A DNA stretch of 64,000 nucleotides from positions 6,324,001-6,388,000 of the forward strand of contig NZ_CP027706.1 of assembly GCF_003850565.1 (NCBI RefSeq). The letters are read 5' to 3'. The notes under the pieces were generated by a model. It was given only the letters and a program-made list of their open reading frames with translations. It had not been told where the DNA came from and did no database searches. Below are positions 1-12,877 of the stretch, piece after piece. The translations under genes were made by a program, and so were the position numbers. Each line of letters begins with the position of its first letter. Positions within the stretch are counted from its first letter, which is position 1. The stretch is from Pseudomonas sessilinigenes. Lineage in GTDB: Bacteria; Pseudomonadota; Gammaproteobacteria; Pseudomonadales; Pseudomonadaceae.

Positions 1-1
1 C

Positions 2-790
<789 letters not shown>

Positions 791-792
791 GC

Positions 793-1290
793 ATGAACAG
801 CACGCTTATCCAGACAGACCGTTTCGCCCTGAGCGAAACCGAGCGCTCGGCCATCGAGCACGAGATGCATCACTACGAGGACCCGCGCGCGGCGTCCATC
901 GAGGCCCTGAAGATCGTCCAGAAGGAACGTGGCTGGGTGCCGGACGGCGCCATCTATGCCATCGGCGAAGTGCTGGGCATCCCCGCCAGCGACGTCGAGG
1001 GCGTGGCCACCTTCTATAGCCAGATCTTCCGCCAGCCAGTAGGCCGCCACATCATTCGCGTGTGCGACAGCATGGTTTGCTACATCGGTGGCCATGAGTC
1101 GGTAGTCAGCCAGATCCAGAGCGAGCTGGGCATCGGCCTCGGCCAGACCACCGCCGACGGTCGCTTCACCCTGCTGCCGGTGTGCTGCCTGGGCAACTGC
1201 GACAAGGCCCCGGCGCTGATGATCGACGACGATACCTTTGGCGACGTGCAACCTGCCGGCGTCTCCAAGCTGCTGGAGGGTTACGTATGA
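793..1290 (+). CDS. nuoE: NADH-quinone oxidoreductase subunit E
   Basis: This 165-residue thioredoxin-like subunit belongs to the NADH dehydrogenase module of complex I. It carries the N1a [2Fe-2S] cluster, whose ligands are visible as C91 and C96 (VCDSMVC) and C132 and C136 (CLGNC). Length and ligand spacing match the E. coli protein closely. The gene starts 2 bases after the nuoCD stop. Its stop overlaps the nuoF start in an ATGA arrangement, which suggests translational coupling of E and F, two subunits that form one module. Confidence 0.97.
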   Translation: MNSTLIQTDRFALSETERSAIEHEMHHYEDPRAASIEALKIVQKERGWVPDGAIYAIGEVLGIPASDVEGVATFYSQIFRQPVGRHIIRVCDSMVCYIGGHESVVSQIQSELGIGLGQTTADGRFTLLPVCCLGNCDKAPALMIDDDTFGDVQPAGVSKLLEGYV

Positions 1291-2651
1291 CCATTACTTC
1301 CTTCGGCCCGGCCAACCGCATCGCGCGCACGGCCGAAACCCACCCGCTGACCTGGCGCCTGCGTGACGACGGCGAGCCGGTCTGGCTGGCCGAGTACGAG
1401 TCCAAGAACGGCTATGCCGCTGCCCGCAAGGCACTGGCGCAGATGTCCCAGGACGATATCGTCCAGGCCGTCAAGGACTCCGGCCTCAAGGGGCGTGGTG
1501 GTGCAGGCTTCCCCACTGGCGTGAAGTGGGGCCTGATGCCCAAAGACGAATCCATGAACATCCGCTACCTGCTGTGCAACGCGGACGAAATGGAACCCAA
1601 CACCTGGAAGGACCGCATGCTGATGGAGCAACAGCCCCATCTGCTGGTCGAAGGCATGCTGATCAGCGCCCGTGCGCTGAAGGCCTACCGCGGCTACATC
1701 TTCCTGCGTGGCGAGTACACCACCGCGGCCAAGCACCTGAACCGTGCCATCGAGGAAGCCAAGGCCGCAGGCCTTCTGGGCAAGAACATCCTCGGCAGCG
1801 GCTTCGACTTCGAGCTGTTCGTGCATACCGGTGCCGGTCGCTACATCTGCGGTGAAGAAACCGCGCTGATCAACTCCCTGGAAGGCCGTCGCGCCAACCC
1901 GCGCTCCAAGCCGCCCTTCCCTGCCGCCGTCGGCGTGTGGGGCAAGCCGACGTGCGTGAACAACGTCGAGACCCTGTGCAACGTGCCGGCCATCGTCGCC
2001 AACGGCAACGACTGGTACAAGTCGCTGGCCCGCGAAGGCAGCGAAGACCATGGCACCAAGCTGATGGGCTTCTCCGGCAAGGTGAAGAACCCGGGCCTGT
2101 GGGAACTGCCGTTCGGCGTTACCGCCCGCGAGCTGTTCGAAGACTACGCCGGCGGCATGCGCGATGGCTTCAAGCTCAAGTGCTGGCAGCCAGGCGGCGC
2201 CGGTACCGGCTTCCTGCTGCCCGAGCACCTGGATGCGCAAATGTACGCCGGCGGCATTGCCAAGGTGGGCACCCGTATGGGTACCGGCCTGGCCATGGCG
2301 GTGGACGACAGCGTCAACATGGTGTCCTTGCTGCGCAACATGGAAGAGTTCTTCGCCCGCGAGTCGTGCGGCTGGTGCACCCCGTGCCGCGACGGCCTGC
2401 CATGGAGCGTGAAGATGCTGCGCGCCCTGGAAAAAGGCCAAGGCCGCGCCGAAGACATCGAGACCCTGCTGGGCCTGGTCAACTTCCTCGGCCCAGGCCG
2501 TACCTTCTGTGCTCACGCACCGGGTGCCGTCGAGCCATTGGGCAGTGCCATCAAGTATTTCCGGTCCGAGTTCGAGGCCGGTGTCGCTCCAGCAAGTGCT
2601 GGCGACGCCCTGCGCCCGAACCTGGCCAAGCCGATCGTGGTCGGCGCATAA
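1287..2651 (+). CDS. nuoF: NADH-quinone oxidoreductase subunit F
   Basis: NuoF (454 residues) binds NADH and FMN and is the electron entry point of complex I. The glycine-rich FMN/NADH segment [10 protein letters not shown] lies at residues 69-78, and a second nucleotide-binding stretch ([11 protein letters not shown]) follows. The N3 [4Fe-4S] ligands are C361, C364 and C367 (SCGWCTPC) plus C408 (FCAHAPG). The ATG at 1287, overlapping the nuoE stop by 4 bases, was chosen because the conserved protein begins there; the frame stays open further upstream only by chance. It is followed by an unusually long 132-base gap before nuoG. Confidence 0.97.
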   Translation: MTITSFGPANRIARTAETHPLTWRLRDDGEPVWLAEYESKNGYAAARKALAQMSQDDIVQAVKDSGLKGRGGAGFPTGVKWGLMPKDESMNIRYLLCNADEMEPNTWKDRMLMEQQPHLLVEGMLISARALKAYRGYIFLRGEYTTAAKHLNRAIEEAKAAGLLGKNILGSGFDFELFVHTGAGRYICGEETALINSLEGRRANPRSKPPFPAAVGVWGKPTCVNNVETLCNVPAIVANGNDWYKSLAREGSEDHGTKLMGFSGKVKNPGLWELPFGVTARELFEDYAGGMRDGFKLKCWQPGGAGTGFLLPEHLDAQMYAGGIAKVGTRMGTGLAMAVDDSVNMVSLLRNMEEFFARESCGWCTPCRDGLPWSVKMLRALEKGQGRAEDIETLLGLVNFLGPGRTFCAHAPGAVEPLGSAIKYFRSEFEAGVAPASAGDALRPNLAKPIVVGA

Positions 2652-2662
2652 CAAGATGAATC

Positions 2663-2723
2663 GCGGATGGTCCGTGCCATCCGCCGGCCTCGCGGCCCGC
2701 CCGACTCGTTCGGTGCGGGCCGC
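2663..2723 (+). other. Two perfect hairpins in the nuoF-nuoG gap
   Basis: Within the only long gap of the nuo operon there are two consecutive perfect stem-loops. The first has 8-bp arms GCGGATGG (2663-2670) and CCATCCGC (2677-2684) with a 6-base loop. The second has 9-bp arms GCGGCCCGC (2692-2700) and GCGGGCCGC (2715-2723). Neither has a T-run after it, so simple termination is unlikely. An mRNA-stability or processing role is inference. Confidence 0.6.
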
Positions 2724-2783
2724 AGGCCCACCGATTTCCATTAGCCACGCCCGCTCACGCGGGCCAACGAAGAACTTTGAACC

Positions 2784-5498
2784 ATGGCCACTATCCACGT
2801 AGACGGCAAAGCGCTCGAAGTCAACGGTGCGGACAACCTGCTACAGGCTTGTCTGTCACTCGGCCTCGACATCCCCTATTTCTGCTGGCACCCGGCGCTC
2901 GGTAGCGTCGGCGCCTGCCGGCAGTGTGCGGTCAAGCAGTACACCGACGAGAACGACACCCGCGGTCGTATCGTCATGTCCTGCATGACCCCTGCCTCCG
3001 ACGGCACCTGGATCTCCATCGAAGACGAGGAGTCCAAGGCGTTTCGCGCCAGCGTCGTCGAATGGCTGATGACCAACCACCCGCACGACTGCCCAGTGTG
3101 CGAGGAAGGCGGTCACTGCCACCTGCAGGACATGACGGTAATGACCGGCCACAACGAGCGCCGCTACCGTTTCACCAAGCGTACCCACCAGAACCAGGAG
3201 CTCGGCCCGTTCATCGCCCACGAGATGAACCGCTGCATCGCCTGCTATCGCTGCGTGCGCTACTACAAGGATTACGCTGGCGGCACCGACCTGGGTGTCT
3301 ACGGCGCCCACGACAACGTGTACTTCGGTCGCGTCGAAGATGGCGTGCTGGAAAGCGAATTCTCCGGCAACCTCACCGAGGTCTGCCCGACCGGTGTGTT
3401 CACCGACAAGACCCACTCCGAGCGCTACAACCGCAAGTGGGACATGCAGTTCTCGCCGAGCATCTGCCATGGCTGCTCCAGCGGCTGCAACATCAGCCCC
3501 GGCGAGCGCTACGGTGAACTGCGACGCATCGAGAACCGCTTCAACGGTTCGGTCAACCAGTACTTCCTCTGCGACCGTGGCCGCTTCGGTTATGGCTACG
3601 TCAATCGCAAGGACCGCCCTCGCCAGCCACGCCTGGCCGACGGCACCCAGCTGAACCTGGACCAGGCCCTGGACCAGGCTGCCGACCTGCTGCGCGGACG
3701 CAACATCGTCGGTATCGGCTCGCCACGCGCCAGCCTGGAAAGCAACTATGCGTTGCTGGAACTGGTCGGCGCCGAGCACTTCTACTCTGGCATCGAAGCC
3801 AGCGAGCTGGAGCGCATCCGCCTGGCGATGCAAGTGCTCAAGGACAGCCCGCTGCCGATTCCCAACCTGCGTGAAGTCGAAGACCACGACGCGGTGTTCG
3901 TCCTCGGCGAGGACCTGACCCAGACCGCCGCCCGCATGGCACTGGCCCTGCGCCAGTCGGTCAAGGGCAAGGCCGAGGAAATGGCCGACGCCATGCGCGT
4001 CCAGCCATGGCTCGACGCCGCGGTGAAGAACATCGGCCAGCACGCGCTGAACCCGCTGTTCATCGCCAGCCTGGCTGCAACCCGCCTCGACGACGTCGCT
4101 GAAGAGTGTGTGCACGCCGCTCCCGACGACCTGGCCCGCATCGGCTTCGCCGTGGCCCACGCCATAGACGCCAGCGCGCCGGCAGTGGAAGGCCTGGACC
4201 GCGAAGCCCAGGAACTGGCCCAGCGCATCGCCGATGCCCTGCTGGCAGCCAAGCGCCCGCTGATCGTGTCCGGTACCTCCCTGGGCTCCAAGGCACTGAT
4301 CGAGGCCGCGGCCAACATCGCCAAGGCCCTGAAGCTGCGCGACAAGGCCGGCTCCATCAGCCTGGTGGTGCCAGAGGCCAACAGCCTCGGCCTGGCCATG
4401 CTTGGTGGCGAATCGGTGGACGCGGCCCTGCAAGCGGTGATCGACGGCCGTGCCGACGCCATCGTGGTCCTGGAAAACGACCTGTACACCCGCACCGACG
4501 CCGCCAAGGTGGATGCCGCATTGAGCGCCGCCAAGGTGGTGATCGTGGCCGACCACCAGCAGACCGCTACCGTGGAACGCGCGCACCTGGTGCTGTCCGC
4601 AGCGAGCTTCGCCGAAGGCGATGGCACCCTGGTCAGCCAGGAAGGCCGCGCCCAGCGCTTCTTCCAGGTCTTCGACCCGACCTACCTGGACGCCAGCATC
4701 ATGGTCCACGAAGGCTGGCGCTGGCTGCACGCCCTTCGCAGCACCCTGCTGAACAAGCCGGTGGACTGGACCCAGCTGGACCAGGTAACCGCTGCCTGCG
4801 CCGCGAGCAACACGCAACTGGCCAGCATCGTCGATGCCGCGCCGTCCGCTGCGTTCCGCATCAAGGGCATGAAGCTGGCCCGCGAACCGCTGCGCTACAG
4901 CGGCCGGACCGCCATGCGCGCCAACCAGAGCGTGCACGAACCGCGTACTCCGCAAGACCCGGATACCGCCTTCGCCTACTCCATGGAAGGTTACTCGGGC
5001 TCCGCCGAGCCGCGTTCGCAAGTGCCATTCGCCTGGTCGCCGGGCTGGAACTCGCCGCAAGCCTGGAACAAGTTCCAGGACGAAGTCGGCGGCCACCTGC
5101 GCGCCGGTGATCCGGGTACCCGCCTGATCGAAAGCCAGGGCGATCGCCTGAGCTGGTTCGCCAGCGCACCGAAGGCCTTCTCCCCGGCCCAGGGCACCTG
5201 GCAGGCCGTGCCGTTCTACCACCTGTTCGGCAGCGAGGAGAACTCCTCGAAGGCCGCTCCGGTACAAGAACGCATTCCAGCCGCCTACGTGGCCCTGGCC
5301 AAGTCCGAGGCCGACCGCCTGGGTGTCAACGATGGCGCCATGCTCGCGTTGAACCTGGCTGGCCAGACCCTGCGCCTGCCACTGCGGATCAACGAAGAGC
5401 TGGGTGCTGGCCTGGTGGCCTTGCCAGTCGGTCTGGCCGGGATTCCTCCGGCGTTCGCAGGCTTTTCCGTTGACGGTCTGCAGGAGGCGGCGCAATGA
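2784..5498 (+). CDS. nuoG: NADH-quinone oxidoreductase subunit G
   Basis: NuoG (904 residues) is the large iron-sulfur subunit of the peripheral arm. The N-terminal [2Fe-2S] ligands are C34, C45, C48 and C67. They are followed by the His/Cys cluster region [17 protein letters not shown], the four-cysteine CIACYRC region, and a molybdopterin-oxidoreductase-like fold opening with CHGCSSGCN, the extra N7-type cluster found in E. coli-like enzymes. Length matches the enterobacterial/pseudomonad type. The stop overlaps the nuoH start (ATGA). The long 3' half is typical of NuoG and shows no sign of truncation. Confidence 0.97.
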   Translation: MATIHVDGKALEVNGADNLLQACLSLGLDIPYFCWHPALGSVGACRQCAVKQYTDENDTRGRIVMSCMTPASDGTWISIEDEESKAFRASVVEWLMTNHPHDCPVCEEGGHCHLQDMTVMTGHNERRYRFTKRTHQNQELGPFIAHEMNRCIACYRCVRYYKDYAGGTDLGVYGAHDNVYFGRVEDGVLESEFSGNLTEVCPTGVFTDKTHSERYNRKWDMQFSPSICHGCSSGCNISPGERYGELRRIENRFNGSVNQYFLCDRGRFGYGYVNRKDRPRQPRLADGTQLNLDQALDQAADLLRGRNIVGIGSPRASLESNYALLELVGAEHFYSGIEASELERIRLAMQVLKDSPLPIPNLREVEDHDAVFVLGEDLTQTAARMALALRQSVKGKAEEMADAMRVQPWLDAAVKNIGQHALNPLFIASLAATRLDDVAEECVHAAPDDLARIGFAVAHAIDASAPAVEGLDREAQELAQRIADALLAAKRPLIVSGTSLGSKALIEAAANIAKALKLRDKAGSISLVVPEANSLGLAMLGGESVDAALQAVIDGRADAIVVLENDLYTRTDAAKVDAALSAAKVVIVADHQQTATVERAHLVLSAASFAEGDGTLVSQEGRAQRFFQVFDPTYLDASIMVHEGWRWLHALRSTLLNKPVDWTQLDQVTAACAASNTQLASIVDAAPSAAFRIKGMKLAREPLRYSGRTAMRANQSVHEPRTPQDPDTAFAYSMEGYSGSAEPRSQVPFAWSPGWNSPQAWNKFQDEVGGHLRAGDPGTRLIESQGDRLSWFASAPKAFSPAQGTWQAVPFYHLFGSEENSSKAAPVQERIPAAYVALAKSEADRLGVNDGAMLALNLAGQTLRLPLRINEELGAGLVALPVGLAGIPPAFAGFSVDGLQEAAQ

Positions 5499-6502
5499 GT
5501 TGGTTTACCCCTGAAGTGATCGACGTGATCCTCACGGTCGTCAAGGCGATCGTCATCCTGCTGGCGGTGGTGATCGCCGGTGCGCTGCTGAGCTTCGTCG
5601 AACGTCGCCTGCTGGGCTGGTGGCAGGACCGCTACGGTCCGAACCGCGTTGGCCCGTTCGGCATGTTCCAGATCGCTGCCGACATGCTGAAGATGTTCTT
5701 CAAGGAAGACTGGACCCCGCCGTTCGCCGACAAGGTGATCTTCACCCTGGCACCGGTGGTGGCCATGAGCGCCCTGTTGATCGCCTTCGCGATCATCCCG
5801 ATCACCCCGACCTGGGGTGTCGCGGACCTGAACATCGGCCTGCTGTTCTTCTTCGCCATGGCTGGCCTGTCGGTCTACGCGGTGCTGTTCGCCGGCTGGT
5901 CGAGCAACAACAAGTTCGCCCTGCTGGGCAGCTTGCGTGCCTCGGCCCAGACCGTGTCCTACGAAGTGTTCATGGGCCTGGCGCTGATGGGCATCGTGGC
6001 CCAGGTCGGTTCGTTCAACATGCGCGACATCGTCGAGTACCAGGCGCAGAACCTGTGGTTCATCATTCCGCAGTTCTTCGGCTTCTGTACCTTCTTCATC
6101 GCAGGCGTGGCCGTGACTCACCGTCACCCCTTCGACCAGCCCGAAGCGGAACAGGAACTGGCCGACGGTTACCACATTGAATATGCCGGCATGAAGTGGG
6201 GCATGTTCTTCGTTGGCGAATACATCGGCATCATCTTGATCTCGGCACTGCTGGTCACCCTGTTCTTCGGTGGCTGGCACGGTCCGTTCGGCATCCTGCC
6301 GCAACTGTCCTTCGTCTGGTTCGCTTTGAAAACCGCGTTCTTCATCATGCTGTTCATCCTGCTGCGCGCCTCGATCCCGCGCCCACGCTATGACCAGGTG
6401 ATGGACTTCAGCTGGAAGTTCTGCCTGCCGCTGACCCTGATCAATTTGCTGGTGACCGCTGCGCTCGTGCTCTACAACGCGCCAGCCGTTGCGGCCCAGT
6501 GA
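5495..6502 (+). CDS. nuoH: NADH-quinone oxidoreductase subunit H
   Basis: NuoH (335 residues) is the membrane subunit at the interface with the peripheral arm and forms much of the quinone entry site. It shows about eight hydrophobic segments. The conserved acidic/arginine loops [21 protein letters not shown] (after TM1) and [24 protein letters not shown] (after the central helices) are diagnostic for the ND1 family. It overlaps nuoG by 4 bases and is followed 11 bases later by nuoI, in keeping with one transcript for the whole complex. Confidence 0.97.
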   Translation: MSWFTPEVIDVILTVVKAIVILLAVVIAGALLSFVERRLLGWWQDRYGPNRVGPFGMFQIAADMLKMFFKEDWTPPFADKVIFTLAPVVAMSALLIAFAIIPITPTWGVADLNIGLLFFFAMAGLSVYAVLFAGWSSNNKFALLGSLRASAQTVSYEVFMGLALMGIVAQVGSFNMRDIVEYQAQNLWFIIPQFFGFCTFFIAGVAVTHRHPFDQPEAEQELADGYHIEYAGMKWGMFFVGEYIGIILISALLVTLFFGGWHGPFGILPQLSFVWFALKTAFFIMLFILLRASIPRPRYDQVMDFSWKFCLPLTLINLLVTAALVLYNAPAVAAQ

Positions 6503-6513
6503 GGATTTGACCC

Positions 6514-7062
6514 ATGTTCAAATATATTGGCGACATCGTGAAGGGTACTGGTACCCAGTTGCGCAGCCTGGTCATGGTCTTCGGCCATGGCTTTCGCAAG
6601 CGCGACACCCTGCAATACCCGGAAGAGCCGGTGTACCTGCCGCCCCGCTACCGTGGTCGCATCGTACTGACCCGCGATCCCGACGGCGAAGAGCGCTGCG
6701 TAGCCTGCAACCTGTGCGCGGTGGCCTGCCCGGTGGGCTGCATCTCGCTGCAAAAAGCTGAAACCGAAGACGGTCGCTGGTACCCGGACTTCTTCCGCAT
6801 CAACTTCTCGCGCTGCATTTTCTGTGGTCTCTGCGAGGAAGCCTGTCCGACCACCGCGATCCAGCTGACACCGGATTTCGAGATGGCCGAGTTCAAACGT
6901 CAGGACCTGGTTTACGAGAAGGAAGATCTGCTGATCTCCGGTCCCGGAAAGAACCCTGATTACAACTTCTATCGTGTTGCAGGTATGGCCATTGCCGGTA
7001 AGCCCAAAGGCACCGCGCAGAACGAAGCCGAGCCGATCAACGTGAAGAGCTTGCTGCCTTAA
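6514..7062 (+). CDS. nuoI: NADH-quinone oxidoreductase subunit I
   Basis: This 182-residue ferredoxin-like subunit holds clusters N6a and N6b, which relay electrons toward NuoB and quinone. Two 8Fe-ferredoxin motifs are present: [15 protein letters not shown] and [15 protein letters not shown]. The N-terminus carries a short amphipathic/hydrophobic stretch as in other TYKY-type subunits. It sits between nuoH and nuoJ with 11- and 9-base gaps. Confidence 0.97.
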   Translation: MFKYIGDIVKGTGTQLRSLVMVFGHGFRKRDTLQYPEEPVYLPPRYRGRIVLTRDPDGEERCVACNLCAVACPVGCISLQKAETEDGRWYPDFFRINFSRCIFCGLCEEACPTTAIQLTPDFEMAEFKRQDLVYEKEDLLISGPGKNPDYNFYRVAGMAIAGKPKGTAQNEAEPINVKSLLP

Positions 7063-7071
7063 GGAAGAACG

Positions 7072-7572
7072 ATGGAATTCGCTTTCTATTTCGCGTCAGG
7101 TGTTGCGGTGGTCTCCACGCTTCGTGTGGTGACCAATACCAACCCTGTGCACGCCCTGCTCTACCTGATCATTTCGCTGATTGCCGTGGCGATGACCTTC
7201 TTCAGCCTCGGCGCGCCGTTCGCCGGAGCCCTGGAAGTGATCGCCTACGCCGGCGCCATCATGGTGCTGTTCGTATTCGTGGTGATGATGCTCAACCTCG
7301 GTCCGGCTGCCGTCCAGCAAGAGCGTATCTGGCTCAAGCCGGGCATCTGGATCGGGCCGGTGATCCTCGCTGCCCTGCTGCTGGCCGAACTGCTGTACGT
7401 CCTGTTCAGCCACCAGAGCGGTGCCGGTATCGGTCAAACCACCGTAGGCGCCAAGGCCGTGGGCATCAGCCTGTTCGGTCCTTACCTGCTGGTGGTCGAA
7501 CTCGCCTCGATGTTGCTGCTCGCCGCAGCCGTCACGGCGTTCCACTTGGGCCGCAACGAGGCGAAGGAGTAA
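7072..7572 (+). CDS. nuoJ: NADH-quinone oxidoreductase subunit J
   Basis: NuoJ (166 residues) is an ND6-like membrane subunit with five predicted helices. The conserved third-helix region [20 protein letters not shown], with its pi-bulge-type glycine and tyrosine, is clearly present. A good ribosome site (AAGGAAG) precedes the ATG. It is followed 4 bases later by nuoK. Confidence 0.96.
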   Translation: MEFAFYFASGVAVVSTLRVVTNTNPVHALLYLIISLIAVAMTFFSLGAPFAGALEVIAYAGAIMVLFVFVVMMLNLGPAAVQQERIWLKPGIWIGPVILAALLLAELLYVLFSHQSGAGIGQTTVGAKAVGISLFGPYLLVVELASMLLLAAAVTAFHLGRNEAKE

Positions 7573-7576
7573 TACG

Positions 7577-7885
7577 ATGCCTACTATCCCTCTCGAGCAT
7601 GGGCTGGCGGTTGCCGGCATCCTGTTCTGCCTCGGTCTGGTCGGCCTGATGGTCCGCCGTAACATCCTCTTCGTGTTGATGAGCCTGGAAGTGATGATGA
7701 ACGCCTCGGCACTGGCCTTCATCGTCGCTGGCGCCCGCTGGGCGCAGCCGGATGGACAAGTGATGTTCATCCTGGTGATCAGCCTGGCAGCCGCCGAGGC
7801 CAGTATTGGCCTGGCGATCCTGCTGCAGCTGTATCGCCGCTTCCACACTCTCGACATCGATGCTGCCAGTGAGATGCGCGGATGA
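7577..7885 (+). CDS. nuoK: NADH-quinone oxidoreductase subunit K
   Basis: NuoK (102 residues) is the ND4L/MrpC-like subunit with three membrane helices. The membrane-embedded glutamates of the proton path are visible in [12 protein letters not shown] (second helix) and in [12 protein letters not shown] (third helix). Size and order match the family. Its stop overlaps the nuoL start by 4 bases (ATGA). Confidence 0.97.
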   Translation: MPTIPLEHGLAVAGILFCLGLVGLMVRRNILFVLMSLEVMMNASALAFIVAGARWAQPDGQVMFILVISLAAAEASIGLAILLQLYRRFHTLDIDAASEMRG

Positions 7886-9735
7886 ACCTTCTCTTCCTGA
7901 CTTTCGTCTTCCCCCTGATCGGCTTCCTGCTGCTGTCGTTCTCCCGCGGGCGGTTCTCGGAGAACCTGTCCGCGCTGATCGGCGTAGGCTCGGTAGGCCT
8001 CTCGGCCGCCACCGCCGCCTACGTGATCTGGCAGTTCAATGTCGCCCCGCCAGCAGGCGGCGCGTACAGCCAGCTGCTATGGCAGTGGATGTCGGTGGAC
8101 GGCTTCGCGCCGAACTTCACCCTGTACCTGGATGGCCTGTCGGTGACCATGCTCGGCGTGGTCACCGGCGTCGGCTTCCTGATCCACCTCTTCGCGTCCT
8201 GGTACATGCGTGGCGAAGCCGGCTACTCGCGGTTCTTCTCCTACACCAACCTGTTCATCGCCAGCATGCTGTTCCTGATCCTCGGCGATAACCTGCTGTT
8301 CATCTACTTCGGTTGGGAAGGCGTGGGCCTGTGCTCGTACCTGTTGATCGGTTTCTACTACAGCAACCGCAACAACGGTAACGCCGCACTCAAGGCCTTC
8401 ATCGTCACCCGTATCGGCGACGTGTTCATGGCCATCGGCCTGTTCATCCTGTTCCAGCAACTGGGCACCCTGAACGTCCAGGAACTGCTGGTGGCAGCGC
8501 CGCAGAAGTTCCAGGCAGGTGACTTCTGGATCACCCTGGCGACCCTGATGCTGCTCGGCGGCGCGGTCGGTAAATCGGCCCAGCTGCCGCTGCAGACCTG
8601 GTTGGCGGACGCGATGGCAGGCCCGACCCCGGTTTCGGCACTGATCCACGCCGCGACCATGGTGACCGCGGGTGTCTACCTGATCGCCCGTACCCACGGC
8701 CTGTTCACCCTGGCGCCGGAAATCCTGCACCTGGTGGGCCTGGTCGGCGGCGTGACCCTGGTACTGGCCGGCTTCGCCGCGCTGGTACAGACCGACATCA
8801 AGCGCATCCTCGCCTACTCGACCATGAGCCAGATCGGCTACATGTTCCTGGCCCTGGGCGTGGGTGCCTGGGATGGCGCGATCTTCCACCTGATGACCCA
8901 CGCCTTCTTCAAGGCCCTGCTGTTCCTGGCCTCCGGTGCGGTGATCGTGGCCTGCCACCACGAGCAGAACATCTTCAAGATGGGCGGCCTGTGGAAGAAA
9001 CTGCCCCTGGCCTACGCCAGCTTCATCGTCGGTGGTGCGGCCCTGGCGGCCCTGCCTCTGGTGACCGCCGGCTTCTACTCCAAGGACGAGATCCTCTGGG
9101 AAGCCTTCGCCAGCGGCAACCAAGGCCTGCTGTATGCCGGCCTGGTGGGTGCGTTCATGACCTCGCTGTACACCTTCCGCCTGATCTTCATCGCCTTCCA
9201 CGGTGAAGCCAAGACCGAAGCCCACGCCGGCCACGGCATTTCCCACTGGCTGCCGCTGGTGGTGCTGATCGTGCTGTCCACCGGTATCGGCGCGATGATC
9301 ACTCCGCCCCTGCACGACGTGCTGCCTCTGAGCGCCGGCCATGCTGGCGGCGAAGCCAAGCACAGCCTGGAAATCGCCTCGGGCGCCATCGCCCTGGCCG
9401 GTATCCTGCTGGCTGCCCTGTTGTTCCTTGGCAAGCGTCGCGTGGTAACCGCCATCGCCAACAGCGGCATCGGGCGTCTGCTCTCGGCCTGGTGGTTCGC
9501 CGCCTGGGGCTTCGACTGGATCTACGACAAACTGTTCGTCAAGCCATACCTGGCGATCAGCCATGTACTGCGCAAGGACCCGCTCGATCAGACCATCGGT
9601 TTGATCCCGCGTATGGCCAAGGGGGGCCACAACTCCCTGAGCCGTACCGAAACCGGTCAACTGCGTTGGTACGCCGCTTCGATGGCCGCCGGTGCCGTGC
9701 TGGTCATCGGTGCCATTGTGCTGGTAGCGGTCTGA
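7882..9735 (+). CDS. nuoL: NADH-quinone oxidoreductase subunit L
   Basis: NuoL (617 residues) is the most distal antiporter-like proton-pumping subunit of complex I. Diagnostic are [17 protein letters not shown] with the essential glutamate of TM5, the lysine helix [20 protein letters not shown], and [13 protein letters not shown]. The C-terminal part carries the long lateral-helix region expected in a protein of this length. It overlaps nuoK by 4 bases and is separated from nuoM by 39 bases containing AAAGGA as ribosome site. Confidence 0.97.
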   Translation: MNLLFLTFVFPLIGFLLLSFSRGRFSENLSALIGVGSVGLSAATAAYVIWQFNVAPPAGGAYSQLLWQWMSVDGFAPNFTLYLDGLSVTMLGVVTGVGFLIHLFASWYMRGEAGYSRFFSYTNLFIASMLFLILGDNLLFIYFGWEGVGLCSYLLIGFYYSNRNNGNAALKAFIVTRIGDVFMAIGLFILFQQLGTLNVQELLVAAPQKFQAGDFWITLATLMLLGGAVGKSAQLPLQTWLADAMAGPTPVSALIHAATMVTAGVYLIARTHGLFTLAPEILHLVGLVGGVTLVLAGFAALVQTDIKRILAYSTMSQIGYMFLALGVGAWDGAIFHLMTHAFFKALLFLASGAVIVACHHEQNIFKMGGLWKKLPLAYASFIVGGAALAALPLVTAGFYSKDEILWEAFASGNQGLLYAGLVGAFMTSLYTFRLIFIAFHGEAKTEAHAGHGISHWLPLVVLIVLSTGIGAMITPPLHDVLPLSAGHAGGEAKHSLEIASGAIALAGILLAALLFLGKRRVVTAIANSGIGRLLSAWWFAAWGFDWIYDKLFVKPYLAISHVLRKDPLDQTIGLIPRMAKGGHNSLSRTETGQLRWYAASMAAGAVLVIGAIVLVAV

Positions 9736-9774
9736 TATGAACCTTGCGAACTTGCGAAAGGAATTGAGCCCGTC

Positions 9775-11307
9775 ATGATTCTGCCTTGGCTAATCCTGAT
9801 CCCCTTCATCGGCGGCCTGCTGTGCTGGCTGGGTGAGCGCTTCGGCGCCACCCTCCCCCGCTGGATTGCGCTGTTGACCATGACCCTGGAACTCGCCCTC
9901 GGCCTCTGGCTGTGGGCCCACGGTAACTATTCATTTGCTCCGGCGCCTGGCGCCGATCCAACTTGGGCCATCGAGTTCAAGCACCAGTGGATCCAGCGCT
10001 TCGGCATCAACGTGCACCTGGCCCTGGACGGCCTGTCGCTGTTGATGATCCTGCTGACCGGCCTGCTGGGTATCCTCTCGGTACTCTGCTCCTGGAAAGA
10101 AATCGAGCGTCACGTGGGCTTCTTCCACCTGAACCTGATGTGGATCCTGGGCGGCGTTGTCGGCGTGTTCCTGGCGCTGGACCTGTTCATGTTCTTCTTC
10201 TTCTGGGAAATGATGCTGGTGCCGATGTACTTCCTCATCGCGCTCTGGGGTCATAGCTCGGCCGATGGCAAGAAGACCCGGATCTACGCGGCGACCAAGT
10301 TCTTCATCTTCACCCAGGCTTCCGGCCTGATCATGTTGGTGGCGATCCTGGGCCTGGTGCTGGTCAACTTCAACAACACCGGGGTGATCACCTTCGATTA
10401 CGCCCAGTTGCTGAAGACCAAGATGTCCACCGCCACCGAGTACATCCTGATGCTCGGCTTCTTCATCGCCTTCGCGGTGAAGCTGCCGGTGGTGCCGTTC
10501 CACTCCTGGCTGCCTGACGCTCACGCCCAGGCACCGACCGCCGGTTCCGTGGACCTGGCCGGTATCCTGCTCAAGACCGCGGCCTATGGCCTGCTGCGCT
10601 TCGCCCTGCCGTTGTTCCCCAACGCTTCGGCGGAGTTCGCACCGATCGCCATGACCCTGGGCCTGATCGGCATCTTCTACGGTGCCTTCCTGGCCTTCGC
10701 CCAGACCGACATCAAGCGCCTGATCGCCTTCTCCAGCGTGTCCCACATGGGCTTCGTGCTGATCGGCATCTACTCCGGCAGCCAGCAAGCCCTGCAAGGC
10801 GCGGTGATCCAGATGCTGGCCCACGGTGTTTCGGCAGCCGCGCTGTTTATCCTCAGCGGCCAGCTGTACGAGCGCACCCATACTCGCGACATGCGTGAAA
10901 TGGGCGGCCTGTGGTCGCGTATCGCCTACCTGCCGGCCATCAGCCTGTTCTTCGCAGCCGCCTCCCTGGGCCTGCCGGGCACCGGCAACTTCGTCGGCGA
11001 GTTCCTGATCCTGATCGGTACCTTCGTCAGCGCGCCATGGATCACCGCGATCGCCACCTCTGGCCTGGTGTTCGGCTCGGTCTACTCGCTGATCATGATC
11101 CACCGTGCCTACTTCGGCCCGTCCAAGTCGGATGCGGTGCTGCACGGCATGGATGCTCGCGAACTGATCATGGTGCTGGGACTGGCGGTACTGCTGATCT
11201 ACATCGGCGTGTACCCGCAACCGTTCCTCGATACCTCTGCCGCCACCATGCATGGCGTGCAGCAATGGCTCAGCACCGCCTTCACTCAACTCGCTTCGGC
11301 CCGGTAA
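9775..11307 (+). CDS. nuoM: NADH-quinone oxidoreductase subunit M
   Basis: NuoM (510 residues) is the second antiporter-like subunit. The TM5 glutamate lies in [19 protein letters not shown], the pump lysine in [22 protein letters not shown], and the conserved [14 protein letters not shown] follows. Fourteen hydrophobic segments are expected and the composition agrees. nuoN follows after 7 bases. Confidence 0.97.
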   Translation: MILPWLILIPFIGGLLCWLGERFGATLPRWIALLTMTLELALGLWLWAHGNYSFAPAPGADPTWAIEFKHQWIQRFGINVHLALDGLSLLMILLTGLLGILSVLCSWKEIERHVGFFHLNLMWILGGVVGVFLALDLFMFFFFWEMMLVPMYFLIALWGHSSADGKKTRIYAATKFFIFTQASGLIMLVAILGLVLVNFNNTGVITFDYAQLLKTKMSTATEYILMLGFFIAFAVKLPVVPFHSWLPDAHAQAPTAGSVDLAGILLKTAAYGLLRFALPLFPNASAEFAPIAMTLGLIGIFYGAFLAFAQTDIKRLIAFSSVSHMGFVLIGIYSGSQQALQGAVIQMLAHGVSAAALFILSGQLYERTHTRDMREMGGLWSRIAYLPAISLFFAAASLGLPGTGNFVGEFLILIGTFVSAPWITAIATSGLVFGSVYSLIMIHRAYFGPSKSDAVLHGMDARELIMVLGLAVLLIYIGVYPQPFLDTSAATMHGVQQWLSTAFTQLASAR

Positions 11308-11314
11308 GAGCGCT

Positions 11315-12778
11315 ATGGACTTTACGATTCAACACTTTATCGCCCTGGCGCCGCTGTTGATCACCAGCGCCACCCTTGTGGTGGTGATGTTGGCGATCGC
11401 CTGGCGTCGCAACCACTCCCAGACCTTCCTCCTCTCGGTGGCGGGTCTGAACCTGGCATTGCTGTCGATCTTCCCGGTGCTGAAAGTGGCACCCTTGGCG
11501 GTCACGCCGCTGTTGCAGATCGACCAGTTCGCCTGCCTGTACATGGCCCTGATCCTGGTGGCCACCCTGGCCTGCGTCACCCTGGCCCACGCCTACCTGG
11601 GCGATGGTGGCAGCGGTTACCCGGGCAACCGCGAAGAGCTGTACCTGCTGATCCTCCTGGCCGCCGCCGGTGGCCTGGTGCTGGTCAGCGCGCAGAACCT
11701 GGCCGGCCTGTTCATCGGCCTGGAACTGCTGTCGGTACCGGTCTACGGCCTGGTGGCCTATGCCTTCTTCAACAAGCGCTCCCTGGAAGCCGGCATCAAG
11801 TACATGGTGCTGTCGGCCGCCGGCTCGGGCTTCCTGTTGTTCGGCATGGCCCTGCTCTACGCAGAAGCCGGCAGCCTGAGCTTCAGTGGCATCGGCCATG
11901 CCCTGGCGGCCACCGGCCTGCCAAGCCCGCTGGCGCAACTGGGCCTGGGCATGATGCTGATCGGCCTGGCGTTCAAGCTGTCGCTGGTGCCCTTCCACCT
12001 GTGGACCCCGGACGTCTACGAAGGAGCCCCGGCTCCGGTGGCGGCCTTCCTGGCCACCGCCAGCAAGGTCGCGGTGTTCGCCGTGCTGGTGCGCTTGTTC
12101 CAGCTGTCGCCAGTGGCCAGCAGCGGCGTCCTGAGCAACGTCCTGACCGTGATCGCCATTGCCTCGATCCTGGTGGGTAACCTGCTGGCACTGACCCAGA
12201 GCAACCTCAAGCGCCTGCTGGGTTACTCGTCCATCGCCCACTTCGGTTACCTGCTGATCGCCCTGGTGGCGAGCAAGGGCCTGGCGATGGAAGCCATCGG
12301 CGTGTACCTGGTCACCTACGTGATCACCAGCCTCGGCGCCTTCGGCGTGATCACCCTGATGTCCTCGCCCTACAAAGGTCGCGACGCCGACGCCCTGTAC
12401 GAGTACCGCGGCCTGTTCTGGCGCCGTCCGTACCTGACCGCCGTGCTCACCGTGATGATGCTGTCCCTGGCCGGTATCCCGCTGACCGCGGGCTTCATCG
12501 GCAAGTTCTACATCATCGCCACCGGTGTCGAAGCGCACCAATGGTGGCTGGTAGGCTCGCTGATCCTGGGTAGCGCCATCGGCGTGTTCTACTACCTGCG
12601 CGTGATGGTCACCCTGTACCTGATCGAGCCGAACCTGCGTCGCGTCGATGCCCAGCTGCACTGGGAACAGAAAGCCGGTGGCGTCATGCTGCTGGCCATC
12701 GCGGTGCTGGCGTTCTTCCTCGGCGTGTACCCGCAGCCACTGCTGACCCTGGTCCAGCATTCCGGCCTGGCGGGCTGA
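11315..12778 (+). CDS. nuoN: NADH-quinone oxidoreductase subunit N
   Basis: NuoN (487 residues) is the third antiporter-like subunit and the last gene of the operon. It contains the TM5 glutamate region [17 protein letters not shown], the lysine helix [22 protein letters not shown] and [15 protein letters not shown]. The frame is open upstream to 11252, but the conserved protein starts at MDFTIQHF (ATG at 11315), 7 bases after nuoM. A strong terminator follows 27 bases after the stop. Confidence 0.97.
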   Translation: MDFTIQHFIALAPLLITSATLVVVMLAIAWRRNHSQTFLLSVAGLNLALLSIFPVLKVAPLAVTPLLQIDQFACLYMALILVATLACVTLAHAYLGDGGSGYPGNREELYLLILLAAAGGLVLVSAQNLAGLFIGLELLSVPVYGLVAYAFFNKRSLEAGIKYMVLSAAGSGFLLFGMALLYAEAGSLSFSGIGHALAATGLPSPLAQLGLGMMLIGLAFKLSLVPFHLWTPDVYEGAPAPVAAFLATASKVAVFAVLVRLFQLSPVASSGVLSNVLTVIAIASILVGNLLALTQSNLKRLLGYSSIAHFGYLLIALVASKGLAMEAIGVYLVTYVITSLGAFGVITLMSSPYKGRDADALYEYRGLFWRRPYLTAVLTVMMLSLAGIPLTAGFIGKFYIIATGVEAHQWWLVGSLILGSAIGVFYYLRVMVTLYLIEPNLRRVDAQLHWEQKAGGVMLLAIAVLAFFLGVYPQPLLTLVQHSGLAG

Positions 12779-12805
12779 TCGCCCAAGCGACAACGCTCCA
12801 CACAG

Positions 12806-12829
12806 AACGGCACCTTCGGGTGCCGTTTT
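12806..12829 (+). terminator. Rho-independent terminator of the nuo operon
   Basis: A perfect 9-bp stem, AACGGCACC / GGTGCCGTT, with the stable TTCG tetraloop is followed by a short T tract ending TTTTG. It stands 27 bases after the nuoN stop and closes the complex I operon. Confidence 0.9.
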
Positions 12830-12877
12830 GCATTTCCGGCGCCCCGCCCTCCCCTCTTCCCAAGCACCGCCGCCGAG

